Shown here one piece after another: positions 1 through 5,543 of a stretch of 5,560 bases of DNA. The translations under genes and the position numbers were made by a program. The notes below the pieces were generated by a model that saw only the letters and a program-made list of their open reading frames with translations, was not told where the DNA came from and searched no databases. This DNA comes from an uncultured Lachnospiraceae bacterium (GTDB taxonomy: Bacteria; Bacillota; Clostridia; Lachnospirales; Lachnospiraceae), in the NCBI GenBank assembly GCA_910580005.1, contig CAJTXH010000145.1, positions 1 to 5,560 on the forward strand. Reading direction: 5' to 3'. Each line of letters starts with the position of its first letter. Positions within the stretch are counted from its first letter, which is position 1.

Positions 1-55
1 CAGTGCTGAAAGCACTGCTAGTTACTATGAACAGCGTAGCTGTGAATAGTAACAA
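1..55. repeat. Left copy of 55-bp terminal inverted repeat with two hairpins
   Basis: This stretch is the exact reverse complement of 5506-5560, the other end of the window; the match stops at the next base inward. It contains two neighbouring palindromes. Positions 1-17 form a 7-bp stem (CAGTGCT/AGCACTG) with loop GAA. Positions 21-53 form GTTACTAT/ATAGTAAC (8 bp), a 2x2 internal loop, ACAGC-type pairing (5 bp) and a 3-nt loop. A CTA spacer separates them. The unit could be a multi-copy palindromic element (REP- or MITE-like), the end of a mobile element, or a repeat at which an assembly contig stopped. The repeat itself is certain; its role is not known. Confidence 0.9.
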
Positions 56-152
56 CAGTCCAGACTTCCATAGAATGCAAGGTTTTACAATGCCATTTTT
101 GACGTTTTAAAATAGATTCCGGCCTTACCTGGCACCAGCATATGCCATCTGG

Positions 153-878
153 CTATTTATTAAACCAGAATTTATCCAGTTCTACATAAGAATACCTAGG
201 AAATTCTTTATCAATTATACTTTTGGCAAAATTTATCCAGCTTATACATTTATCAAGTATGATTGCATCACCTGTTACAACATTACTTAAACCAGATAAT
301 ACAAAATCAACATTATTAATCACTTCAGTTTCTACTTTAAACGGATACTTACCAAGTTCCCCATGTATACACCCAGCAAGCCGTCCAGTGTTAGACACAG
401 GCGCATCCATATAAAACACTGCCTTGGAAACTTCCATATCCTCAAGTTCCTTACCTATAAGCTGTATTGCTTCTGGAGTTTTATCTATAATGCTGTATGT
501 CCCTCTTAAACCTGCAAGGTCACGTACTGTCCCATCCATACATTTTAAAAGAGTAGTTCCTGAAAGTGCTATTTCCAATGTTATAATTGTGTTAAAACCA
601 TCAATAAATACTGTTTCACCTTTTTCTAAAACTGCCTTGCATTTTGCAGTGCGTATCTTTAATTGCTTTTCACTTGATACCATACGTGCAAGTGCAATCC
701 TCTGACGCTCTGACAGCATATAATGGTTTCCAGTAAATACAGATGCACTTTTCATATTATATCCACGGTTTAAAAGATAAAATATATCATTTGCTGCTGC
801 ATTTATCTTCTCCATAGATTTTGCCCCAAATTCTTTTTCATCACCTGGCACATATCCACGCCTTACTGTTTTAGCCAT
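153..878 (-). CDS. DUF434 / DUF5616 family protein of unknown function
   Basis: This 241-residue protein matches the DUF434 pattern from memory of the family. An N-terminal helical part (about residues 5-65) includes RRGYVPGDEKEF and YLLNRGYNMKSA. A C-terminal alpha/beta part (about 85-225) has the motifs VFIDGFN (90-96), LEIALSG (101-107), DGTVRDLAG (115-123), DAPVSNTGRL (158-167) and GDAIILDK (203-210). The length is typical, with no sign of decay. No signal peptide or membrane segment is visible, so it is probably cytoplasmic. The conserved aspartates in IDGFN and LDK resemble PIN/NYN-type nuclease cores, but that is only a guess. The ATG follows a GGGGGAT ribosome site at about 8 nt. It diverges from cotJA across 244 bp and may be an ordinary flanking gene. 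Downstream, before the left repeat, I see only a weak TGGCA/TGCCA hairpin (130-147) and no clear terminator. Confidence 0.8.
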   Translation of the reverse strand: MAKTVRRGYVPGDEKEFGAKSMEKINAAANDIFYLLNRGYNMKSASVFTGNHYMLSERQRIALARMVSSEKQLKIRTAKCKAVLEKGETVFIDGFNTIITLEIALSGTTLLKCMDGTVRDLAGLRGTYSIIDKTPEAIQLIGKELEDMEVSKAVFYMDAPVSNTGRLAGCIHGELGKYPFKVETEVINNVDFVLSGLSNVVTGDAIILDKCISWINFAKSIIDKEFPRYSYVELDKFWFNK

Positions 879-962
879 AATTATCCCCCATTCCTGGATT
901 ACACCATAATCGTATTATAAAAACTGCTTATAAATATACTACATTATTAAATTTATTTTATA

Positions 963-991
963 ATTATAACACTTTAGTGTAAATGCAACAA
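963..991 (-). promoter_or_regulatory. Candidate sigma-A-type promoter for the DUF434 gene with an internal dyad
   Basis: On the minus strand, TTGTTG (986-991) and a perfect TATAAT (963-968) are separated by 17 bp, pointing toward the DUF434 gene, whose ATG lies about 85 nt downstream. The spacer holds the near-perfect dyad ACACTttAGTGT (969-980), which could be a repressor site. The -35 is weak, and this AT-rich region offers other TATAAT-like strings (one nearer the gene), so the assignment is tentative. Confidence 0.35.
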
Positions 992-1122
992 CTTCGTATA
1001 GCATCAGGATTTGAAAATGCGTACAAAAACTATTTCCAGGGTAACAATTATCCCAAAACTACATATATATTAATTAGTACGGAAAATAATTCCCGTCAAT
1101 TCTAACTGAAAGGATACTTCTT

Positions 1123-1596
1123 ATGAACAATATGAATTTAAGACGTCCAAATGATTTCGGACGTAAAATGAATTGCAATTTTAACCAGAATGGTAATTCA
1201 TCAAATAATTCAAATTGCAACACTAAGCCCACTCCAGCTTTTGATTGTGGATTTGATACAAGTTGCAATATGGAACGCGGAAGTAACAGACCATCATGCG
1301 GCTGCGGCAATGATAAACCATCTTGTGGATGCGGCAATGATAAACCATCATGCGGCTGCAGCAATGATAAACCATCTTGTGGCTGTAATCCAGGTTGTGA
1401 CGCAGATTCTAGTTTATATAATGACCCATTAAAAGGCATGGCCTTAGCTATAGGTTATGTGCCTTGGCAGCAATGGTGCAAGGTTTATGACCTTTGCAAA
1501 GGATTGCAACAAGGTACAATTTTCCCTCCGCTTGACCTGCCATTCTATGGATGTATTCCACGTGGGTATTGCAAAGGACAGGGGGGTGTACAATGA
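1123..1596 (+). CDS. cotJA: Spore coat protein CotJA with cysteine-rich repeat extension
   Basis: The C-terminal part (about residues 96-146) carries the CotJA signature: YVPWQQW, then VYDLCKGLQQGTIFPPLDLPF. CotJA is a small spore-coat-associated protein made in the mother cell and encoded with CotJB and CotJC. The usual protein is about 70-80 residues; this one is 157. The extra N-terminal part is Asn/Ser-rich with scattered Cys (18, 32, 42, 48), followed by tandem PSCGCGNDK units (residues 57-91). The whole protein has 17 cysteines. The extension suggests metal binding or disulfide cross-linking in the coat (inference). The ATG at 1123 has AAGGA 8 nt upstream. The stop overlaps the cotJB start (ATGA, 1593-1596), implying translational coupling. 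Alternative antisense and +1 frames here are shadows. Confidence 0.92.
   Translation: MNNMNLRRPNDFGRKMNCNFNQNGNSSNNSNCNTKPTPAFDCGFDTSCNMERGSNRPSCGCGNDKPSCGCGNDKPSCGCSNDKPSCGCNPGCDADSSLYNDPLKGMALAIGYVPWQQWCKVYDLCKGLQQGTIFPPLDLPFYGCIPRGYCKGQGGVQ
1291..1386 (+). repeat. 27-bp tandem repeats within cotJA (3 full units plus a partial)
   Basis: Units at 1291-1317, 1318-1344 and 1345-1371, plus a partial at 1372-1386, each encode PSCGC(G/S)NDK. Codon choice alternates: units 1 and 3 use TCA TGC for Ser-Cys, units 2 and 4 use TCT TGT. The array therefore reads as a duplicated 54-bp dimer rather than four independent 27-bp copies. Such arrays tend to change copy number by slippage or unequal recombination. 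Confidence 0.9.
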
Positions 1597-1838
1597 ACCA
1601 GAACAAAAACAAACTTCTTCTCTATATTTCACAGGTAAGCTTTGGCATTGATGAGTTAGTTCTTTTTCTTGATACACATCCATGCGATAAAGATGCTCTT
1701 GCATACTACCAGGAACTTAAAAAAGCCCGCAAGGAAGCACTTGATGAATACACACATAAATATGGGCCTCTTTTAAATGATAATGTAGATAATTCATGTT
1801 ACTGGGAATGGGTTAAAGAACCTTGGCCTTGGGAATAG
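1593..1838 (+). CDS. cotJB: Spore coat protein CotJB
   Basis: This 81-residue protein, from the ATG overlapping the cotJA stop, fits CotJB. The N-terminal helix is LLLYISQVSFGIDELVLFLDTHP. It is followed by DALAYYQELKKARKEALDEY and the conserved Trp-rich tail CYWEWVKEPWPWE. CotJB is a small soluble spore-coat component that works with CotJA and CotJC. I chose the ATG at 1593 over an upstream in-frame ATG at 1551. The choice rests on the G-rich ribosome site (about 1581-1586), on the ATGA coupling to cotJA, and on the upstream extension lying wholly inside cotJA and lacking family similarity. The length is close to normal and the gene looks intact. cotJC follows after 15 bp. Confidence 0.93.
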   Translation: MNQNKNKLLLYISQVSFGIDELVLFLDTHPCDKDALAYYQELKKARKEALDEYTHKYGPLLNDNVDNSCYWEWVKEPWPWE

Positions 1839-1853
1839 AAAGGAGATTAGTAT

Positions 1854-2087
1854 ATGTGGAACTATGAAAGAAGGCTGCAATACCCTGTAAATATTACCAA
1901 GCCAAATGCAAAAGCAGCCCAGATTATTATTAGCCAGTATGGCGGTCCTGATGGTGAAATAAGTGCTTCTATGCGCTATCTTTCACAAAGGTACAGCATG
2001 GAAAACAGAAAAGCAATCGGAACACTTACAGATATAGGTAGAGAAGCCCCTGAAATGTTCCATCCCAGAGGCTTCCGATTTTTTTAA
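1854..2087 (+). pseudogene. cotJC: cotJC, 5' part only (Mn-catalase-like spore coat protein, interrupted)
   Basis: The first 64 or so residues match CotJC closely: MWNYERRLQYPVN, ISQYGGPDGEISASMRYLSQRY and a region ending LTDIG. CotJC is a ferritin-like manganese catalase homologue of about 190 residues in the spore coat. Here the protein ends at residue 77. After IGxE (residue 64) the family would continue EL-HLEM, but the sequence reads APEMFHPRGFRFF and stops. Glu35, a likely first metal ligand, is kept; the Glu/His pair just after the break and all later ligands are missing, so this product cannot be an active catalase. AAAGGAG lies 8 nt before the ATG. The break abuts a convergent serine recombinase gene, implying site-specific insertion. 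It may be a permanently broken gene or the 5' half of a gene rejoined by excision. Confidence 0.88.
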
Positions 2088-2091
2088 AGCA
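2037..2091. other. Inferred attachment-site junction (attL-like) inside cotJC
   Basis: cotJC homology ends at about 2040-2046 (GGT AGA GAA, where the family has Gly-Thr-Glu-Glu). The recombinase gene stops at 2092. Large serine recombinases are typically encoded within a couple of hundred bases of one attachment site, so the hybrid site should lie here. The exact 2-bp crossover core cannot be set without an uninterrupted cotJC or the other junction. Confidence 0.6.
2043..2085 (+). terminator. Rho-independent-type terminator at the cotJC break
   Basis: GAAGCC (2043-2048) pairs with GGCTTC (2070-2075). The stem extends past a C/A mismatch by CTG/CAG (2050-2052/2066-2068), with a 13-nt loop, and T7 follows at 2079-2085. 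It points with the cotJ operon and would end the transcript at the element boundary. Because it spans the inferred junction, the dyad might also be part of a recombinase binding site. Confidence 0.6.
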
Positions 2092-3714
2092 TTAACCCTG
2101 TGGACAGTTTATGCTTTTTGCGGCCGTATAGCTCCATTTAAAAGGTAGCAGGTTCAAGTACACATCAATGTGGTCTTTGTCAATCACAACCATTTTATCT
2201 AAAATTTCTTTATAGAAATCATCTTCATATTCCACACCGTCTACAAGTTCATTGACCGCTTCTGTAATTCCAGTGGCAAGCTCTTGTTGTTTTGATGGCC
2301 TCTCCCTTTGTTTATCTATACTGTCTATGACTGATTGCAGTCTGGCAATCTCATTATCACATTTTGCCCTTGCTGCTGTAAATTCATCCCTGCTAATATC
2401 ACCGGATATATAAATGTCAATAAGGTTTGTACGTTTCTCCTCTATTGTCTTAATCTGTGCTTTCAGTTTCTCATAATCCGTGCCAGTGCTATCAATTACA
2501 ATAATGGATTTAATAATGGAAACTAAATTGCCTGTAATTTTTTTCTTATTGTATTGCAGGCTTCTAGTCACAAGATACATGATATGGGTTGCATCCTCAT
2601 TGCGTATGCTTAATCCCCTGCATCCAACCATATTCCCTGCTTTATCAACGTGAGGGCTTCCATGCCTTGTAGCTTCAAGACATCTCCAAGCCTTATAGCG
2701 GCTTCCATTTTTCCGGGTCTTATACCGTGCCACATAACTAGAACCACAGCATCCGCATTTTATTTTGCCAGAAAATGGATAGCGGCTGCTGTGTTTTGAC
2801 TTTCCCTCCTGTGAACGTGATTTTTCATCTAAGATACGGTTTGCCCTGTCAAACAGCTCACGGGAGATTACCGGCTCGTGATGGTCTTTGATAATGACAA
2901 ATTCTTCCTGCCCAAGGTTTACTTTCTTTTCATGCGATAAGAAGTCTGGCGTATAGGTTTTTTTCTGCACCAAATCACCGCAGTATTTTTCATTGCGGAT
3001 AATACGCAGGATTACTGTGTTCTGCCACTCTTTTACACGCATTGGCCTGATACCTTCCTCCTGAAGCTCACGGGCAATCACATGAGTTCCTTTTCCCTCG
3101 TTTACAAACTTATGAAAGATAAGGCGGACAATTTCCGCTCCATCTTCATTGATATACATTTTACCATCTTTCACATCGTAACCCAGCATACTACGCCCGA
3201 ACACAACGCCCTGCTCCATCTGGCGTTTCTGGCCCCACTTTACACGTTCGGAAGTCTTACGGCTTTCTTCCTGTGCAATCGAAGACATAATAGCAAGCCG
3301 GAGCTCTGCATCGCTGTCTAACGTATTGATGTTATCATTCATAAAAATAACGCCTACACCATTCTTTTTGAGGTCACGGGTATAGTAAATACTATCAAGG
3401 GTATTTCTTGCAAAACGGGAGATTTCCTTTGTTACAATTAAATCAAAATCACCGTTTTTCGCACACGCAATCATGCGGTTAAACTCTTTCCTTTTTTTTG
3501 TATTTGTACCAGAGATTCCTTCATCCGCAAATACTTCATAAAGTTCCCAATCAGGATTACGCTCTATATATTGCCTAAAGTATCGCTGCTGGCTTTCAAA
3601 TGAATTGGCTTGGTCTTCGTTGTCCGTGGAAACACGGCAATAAGCGGCAACTTTTCTCTTTGTATGCTGTATCATCCGTTCCTGATTCATGGTTTCATAT
3701 TTATCTATTGACAT
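2092..3714 (-). CDS. Large serine recombinase (site-specific integrase/excisionase)
   Basis: The product is 540 residues from the ATG at 3714, chosen because AAGGAG lies 9 nt upstream; an in-frame TTG 24 nt earlier lies in the leader and overlaps a hairpin. The N-terminal resolvase domain (about 20-160) has AAYCRVSTD with nucleophile Ser29, DEGISGT (64-70) and ISRFARN with Arg100 and Arg103. A recombinase domain follows (about 175-285, containing GYDVKDGKMYINEDGA). A zinc ribbon has Cys320, Cys323, Cys345 and Cys365. A coiled-coil stretch (about 410-472) and a C-terminal tail complete it. These enzymes cut all four strands at short attachment sites through a phosphoserine link. Full length and intact active-site residues argue for a working enzyme. 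Its 3' end touches the cotJC break, so cotJC is very likely its target. Skin-type recombinases (SpoIVCA) share this layout, but sporulation control is not shown by the sequence. Confidence 0.95.
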   Translation of the reverse strand: MSIDKYETMNQERMIQHTKRKVAAYCRVSTDNEDQANSFESQQRYFRQYIERNPDWELYEVFADEGISGTNTKKRKEFNRMIACAKNGDFDLIVTKEISRFARNTLDSIYYTRDLKKNGVGVIFMNDNINTLDSDAELRLAIMSSIAQEESRKTSERVKWGQKRQMEQGVVFGRSMLGYDVKDGKMYINEDGAEIVRLIFHKFVNEGKGTHVIARELQEEGIRPMRVKEWQNTVILRIIRNEKYCGDLVQKKTYTPDFLSHEKKVNLGQEEFVIIKDHHEPVISRELFDRANRILDEKSRSQEGKSKHSSRYPFSGKIKCGCCGSSYVARYKTRKNGSRYKAWRCLEATRHGSPHVDKAGNMVGCRGLSIRNEDATHIMYLVTRSLQYNKKKITGNLVSIIKSIIVIDSTGTDYEKLKAQIKTIEEKRTNLIDIYISGDISRDEFTAARAKCDNEIARLQSVIDSIDKQRERPSKQQELATGITEAVNELVDGVEYEDDFYKEILDKMVVIDKDHIDVYLNLLPFKWSYTAAKSINCPQG

Positions 3715-3732
3715 AAGAAATATCTCCTTTCC

Positions 3733-3748
3733 CGGCAAATCCTTGCCG
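3733..3748 (-). promoter_or_regulatory. Small hairpin in the recombinase leader
   Basis: CGGCAA (3733-3738) and TTGCCG (3743-3748) form a perfect 6-bp stem with a 4-nt loop, only a few bases upstream of the AAGGAG ribosome site (3724-3729) on the minus strand. It could affect translation or mRNA stability; it could also be chance. Confidence 0.35.
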
Positions 3749-3755
3749 TATTTTA

Positions 3756-3783
3756 AGTATAATTGATAAAAAAGGTGTGTCGA
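3756..3783 (-). promoter_or_regulatory. Candidate promoter for the recombinase
   Basis: On the minus strand, TCGACA (3778-3783), a 16-bp spacer and TATACT (3756-3761) resemble a vegetative sigma-A promoter, about 42 nt upstream of the recombinase ATG. No sporulation sigma-factor match was convincing here. A separate promoter would let the recombinase be expressed independently of the small upstream gene. Confidence 0.4.
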
Positions 3784-3822
3784 ATGTGCAAATGTATTTG
3801 GCTATGTAAAAACGCCAAGCGG

Positions 3823-4029
3823 TTATGACTGACGCTTCTTTTTCTGATTTAGGCTGTGCTGTTTTTCAAGTTCAAGCAAACATCGTTCCCTCTGCGATGC
3901 GGTCAATAAATTTCGTTTTTCTAGTGACAAAAGGATTGATTTTTGAAAATTCATAAGAAATGCTGCGTGTTCCCGTTCATTCAATTTTGGAACAGGCCCG
4001 CCAACATAAACAAATTCTCTATGTTTCAA
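3823..4029 (-). CDS. Small recombinase-associated protein of unknown function
   Basis: I propose a 68-residue protein starting at TTG 4029, because AGGGGGTG lies about 7 nt upstream. An in-frame ATG at 4077 would add 16 residues that overlap this ribosome site. The body has LNEREHAAFL, then FQKSILLSLEKRNLLT and ASQRERCLLELEKQ. These look like two amphipathic helices, resembling short SHOCT-like helical pairs, followed by a basic tail (QKKKRQS). No membrane segment is visible. It is codirectional with the recombinase and ends 108 nt before it, so it may be a recombination accessory or directionality factor, although nothing in the sequence proves this. I recognise the general type as a small gene found beside serine recombinases in Clostridia, but not a named family. 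Confidence 0.65.
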   Translation of the reverse strand: MKHREFVYVGGPVPKLNEREHAAFLMNFQKSILLSLEKRNLLTASQRERCLLELEKQHSLNQKKKRQS

Positions 4030-4185
4030 TAGGCAACACCCCCTCATTTCCACTATATGAAGCAATGATTGTACCATATAACGAAAGAGCTAATCTTTTT
4101 TGTGCTAACCCCGGTGTTGATTTTTTTATAAATTACTGCCCTATACAAAAACTATAGAGTTATAATTAAAAATTTACATTAAATA

Positions 4186-4233
4186 TTAAATAATAACGTG
4201 CAAATGTTATGATATATAAGCTATAAGGAGGAG
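4186..4233 (+). promoter_or_regulatory. Candidate extended -10 promoter and strong ribosome site
   Basis: TG-T-TATGAT (4205-4213) is an extended -10, with a weak TTAAAT (4186-4191) 16 bp upstream. AAGGAGGAG (4225-4233) sits 6 nt before the ATG at 4240. This well-formed start signal is odd in front of an internal IS21 fragment. It may be the leader of a lost gene into which the IS sequence recombined. Confidence 0.4.
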
Positions 4234-4239
4234 CTCATA

Positions 4240-4540
4240 ATGATACTAAATAATAAAATCATAACAGATTGCCATAGTGGCAAAATTAATAACAGATTCC
4301 ATCAGTTTGCTAATGATTATGGTTTTAAGGTACGCCCATGTATTGCAGGCCGTCCGAATACAAAAGCCAAGATTGGGGCACCTATGAAAATCCTTGACGA
4401 AATTAAGGGCTTATAATGGAAAACTAAACTATTTGGAACTTGTGGAATTGGCAAGGATTGCAAATATCATGTTGCACACTTTATGTGAAACAGCACCCAT
4501 TGCAACAAGCTTTGGCTTTGATTTGCATTTCTTGAGATAG
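4240..4540 (+). pseudogene. istA: IS21-family transposase (IstA) fragment, frameshifted
   Basis: The first frame (ATG 4240 to TAA 4414) gives 58 residues containing FANDYGFKVRPCIAGRPNTK and MKILDEIK, the catalytic-core end of IS21-family IstA. One extra G in AAGGGC (about 4406-4409) shifts the frame. Resuming at GCT 4409 continues the family reading as AYNGKLNYLELVELARIANI, ending at TAG 4538. The catalytic Glu expected in the KVE motif is Gly here (KIG, residue 46), so the fragment is inactive. The N-terminal helix-turn-helix and most of the DDE domain, the C-terminus, the istB gene and IS ends are absent. Family similarity fades after about 4470, so the true junction with the next gene fragment lies between there and 4540. 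Confidence 0.8.
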
Positions 4541-5114
4541 CAATACTGTCCCGCCTGAATTCCCTGAACCTGTAGATGGGAAATTTAAAAATCTCTTTGC
4601 TTATTTATTAAACCGTGGCATATCTGTTGAAACTATTCAGATGCTGGCAGAACAGAAAATTATGTATCAGGAAAAGTCCAGGAACAACATTGTATTTATC
4701 AATATGGAAAAAAATTTTGCAGAATTACGGGGAACATATACCTTTGAAAAACCATTCCATTGCATAGTACCTGGCAGCAGGCACAATGTTTTCTGGTGGT
4801 TCAGGACTTCAAAAAATGCAGGCAAATGCTATATCTGTGAGGCTGCCATTGATGCAATCAGTTTATATGAATTACATAAGATACAGAAAAATGAGGAAGA
4901 AGCATATTACATCAGTATAGCTGGTGCAGCCAAACAGCCTGCAATTGACAAGCTGAAAAAATCAAAATACCATCTGATAACCGTAGTAGACAATGATTAT
5001 GCAGGGCAGCAGTTCCAGGACAGGAACCCTGGACTGGAATATATCCTTCCAGTTTATAAGGATTGGAATGAAGACTTGCCGGCTTTAAAAAATAACCATG
5101 TTGCCGCCGGGTAA
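4536..5114 (+). pseudogene. DUF3991/Toprim-domain protein, 5'-truncated
   Basis: The frame is open from just after TGA 4533 to TAA 5112. It has lost the N-terminal zinc-finger-like and front DUF3991 part found in full proteins of roughly 300 residues or more. The DUF3991 part includes FAYLLNRGISVETIQ and NNIVFINME (about 4590-4720). The Toprim fold follows, with the Glu motif YICEAAIDAIS and the DxD motif VVDNDYAGQ, both intact, and ends KDWNEDL. Toprim domains act in primases, topoisomerases and nucleases; DUF3991 members are common in conjugative and mobilizable elements of Clostridia, probably in DNA replication or processing. The ATG at 4641 could start a 157-residue product, but it would cut through the conserved DUF3991 region. 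In the same frame before the TGA, QHPLQQALALIC might be further decayed coding sequence. Confidence 0.75.
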
Positions 5115-5157
5115 CTGCTTTCCTATTGTTACAGTTAATCTTAATTTTTTCTTCCTT

Positions 5158-5199
5158 CCAGTAAATATCCTACAACAGCCAACCAAAGATATCTACTGG
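5158..5199 (+). other. Stem-loop downstream of the Toprim gene
   Basis: CCAGTA (5158-5163) pairs with TACTGG (5194-5199). After an A/C mismatch, ATATC (5165-5169) pairs with GATAT (5188-5192), leaving an 18-nt loop. No T-tract follows. It lies 7 nt before a second, perfect hairpin and may be part of a 3' untranslated structure or a mobile-element end. Confidence 0.45.
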
Positions 5200-5206
5200 T
5201 CATTCC

Positions 5207-5239
5207 AAACCCCTGTTTAGCATATAAAACAGGGGTTTT
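5207..5239 (+). terminator. Perfect 12-bp hairpin, terminator-like
   Basis: AAACCCCTGTTT (5207-5218) and AAACAGGGGTTT (5227-5238) form a perfect 12-bp stem with an 8-nt loop. Because the stem is A/T-rich at its ends, both strands carry a short T run after the GC core, so it could act in either direction. It lies between the Toprim gene and the transposase fragment and probably ends the former transcript. Confidence 0.6.
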
Positions 5240-5249
5240 CCTATACTAA

Positions 5250-5543
5250 GTATGTACTGATGTGCCACTTACAACAGAGGAAATACCCGCTGTTTATGTG
5301 AAACGGTGGTCAATTGAACTATTTTTCCGTCAGTCAAAGGAAAAACCTACTCTTGATAAATACCAGATACGCTCCTCACAGGGTATACACAGATACTGGC
5401 TTATCATGTCACTTGTGCATTTGCTTTGTTGTACCAAAACAGGTGGACTATGCCCATTTGAGGATGGTTATGCCTGTTTTCAAAGGGAAATCCAAAAGAA
5501 ACGTATTGTTACTATTCACAGCTACGCTGTTCATAGTAACTAG
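5250..5543 (+). pseudogene. IS4-superfamily DDE transposase, C-terminal fragment
   Basis: Reading from 5250 gives VCTDVPLTTEEI, then AVYVKRWSIELFFRQSKEK. This matches exactly the Y-(2)-R-(3)-E-(6)-K signature of IS4-type transposases, with Tyr, Arg, catalytic Glu and Lys at residues 12, 15, 19 and 26 counted from GTG 5262. YQIRSSQGIHRYWLIMSLVHLL follows. Family similarity already starts at CTD, before the GTG and right after an in-frame TAA (5247), so the first two catalytic Asp residues and most of the protein are missing. The final 12-13 codons are encoded by the 55-bp repeat and end at TAG 5541 in the spacer between its hairpins; this tail is probably not native. It could belong to the IS701/IS4 group; the exact family is uncertain. 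Confidence 0.8.

Noticed and set aside
1010..1075. Sigma-E or sigma-K promoter upstream of cotJA (CGTACA at about 1020, CATATATAT at about 1062)
   Set aside because: Each matches part of a -10 consensus, but no fitting -35 lies at the required spacing. A mother-cell promoter is expected for cotJ but cannot be placed by eye.
1291..1386. CRISPR-like array
   Set aside because: The repeats are contiguous 27-bp units without unique spacers and encode in-frame PSCGC repeats in cotJA.
1074..1439. Antisense open frame across cotJA with PQDGLSL/PHDGLSL repeats
   Set aside because: It is the complement of the cotJA tandem repeats; the repeat pattern is explained by the coding strand and no ribosome site supports it.
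4141..4157. CTATA/TATAG hairpin
   Set aside because: Five AT pairs in an AT-rich intergenic stretch are expected by chance.
4430..4540. Extending the Toprim gene upstream through the in-frame TGA at 4533
   Set aside because: QHPLQQALALIC is suggestive, but the other frame reads as IS21 IstA up to about 4470 and I cannot place the junction securely.
760..4630. Shared YLLNRG in the DUF434 protein (residues 34-39) and the DUF3991/Toprim remnant
   Set aside because: Only a short stretch matches (about TTAAACCGTGG at DNA level), with unrelated flanks; most likely coincidence.
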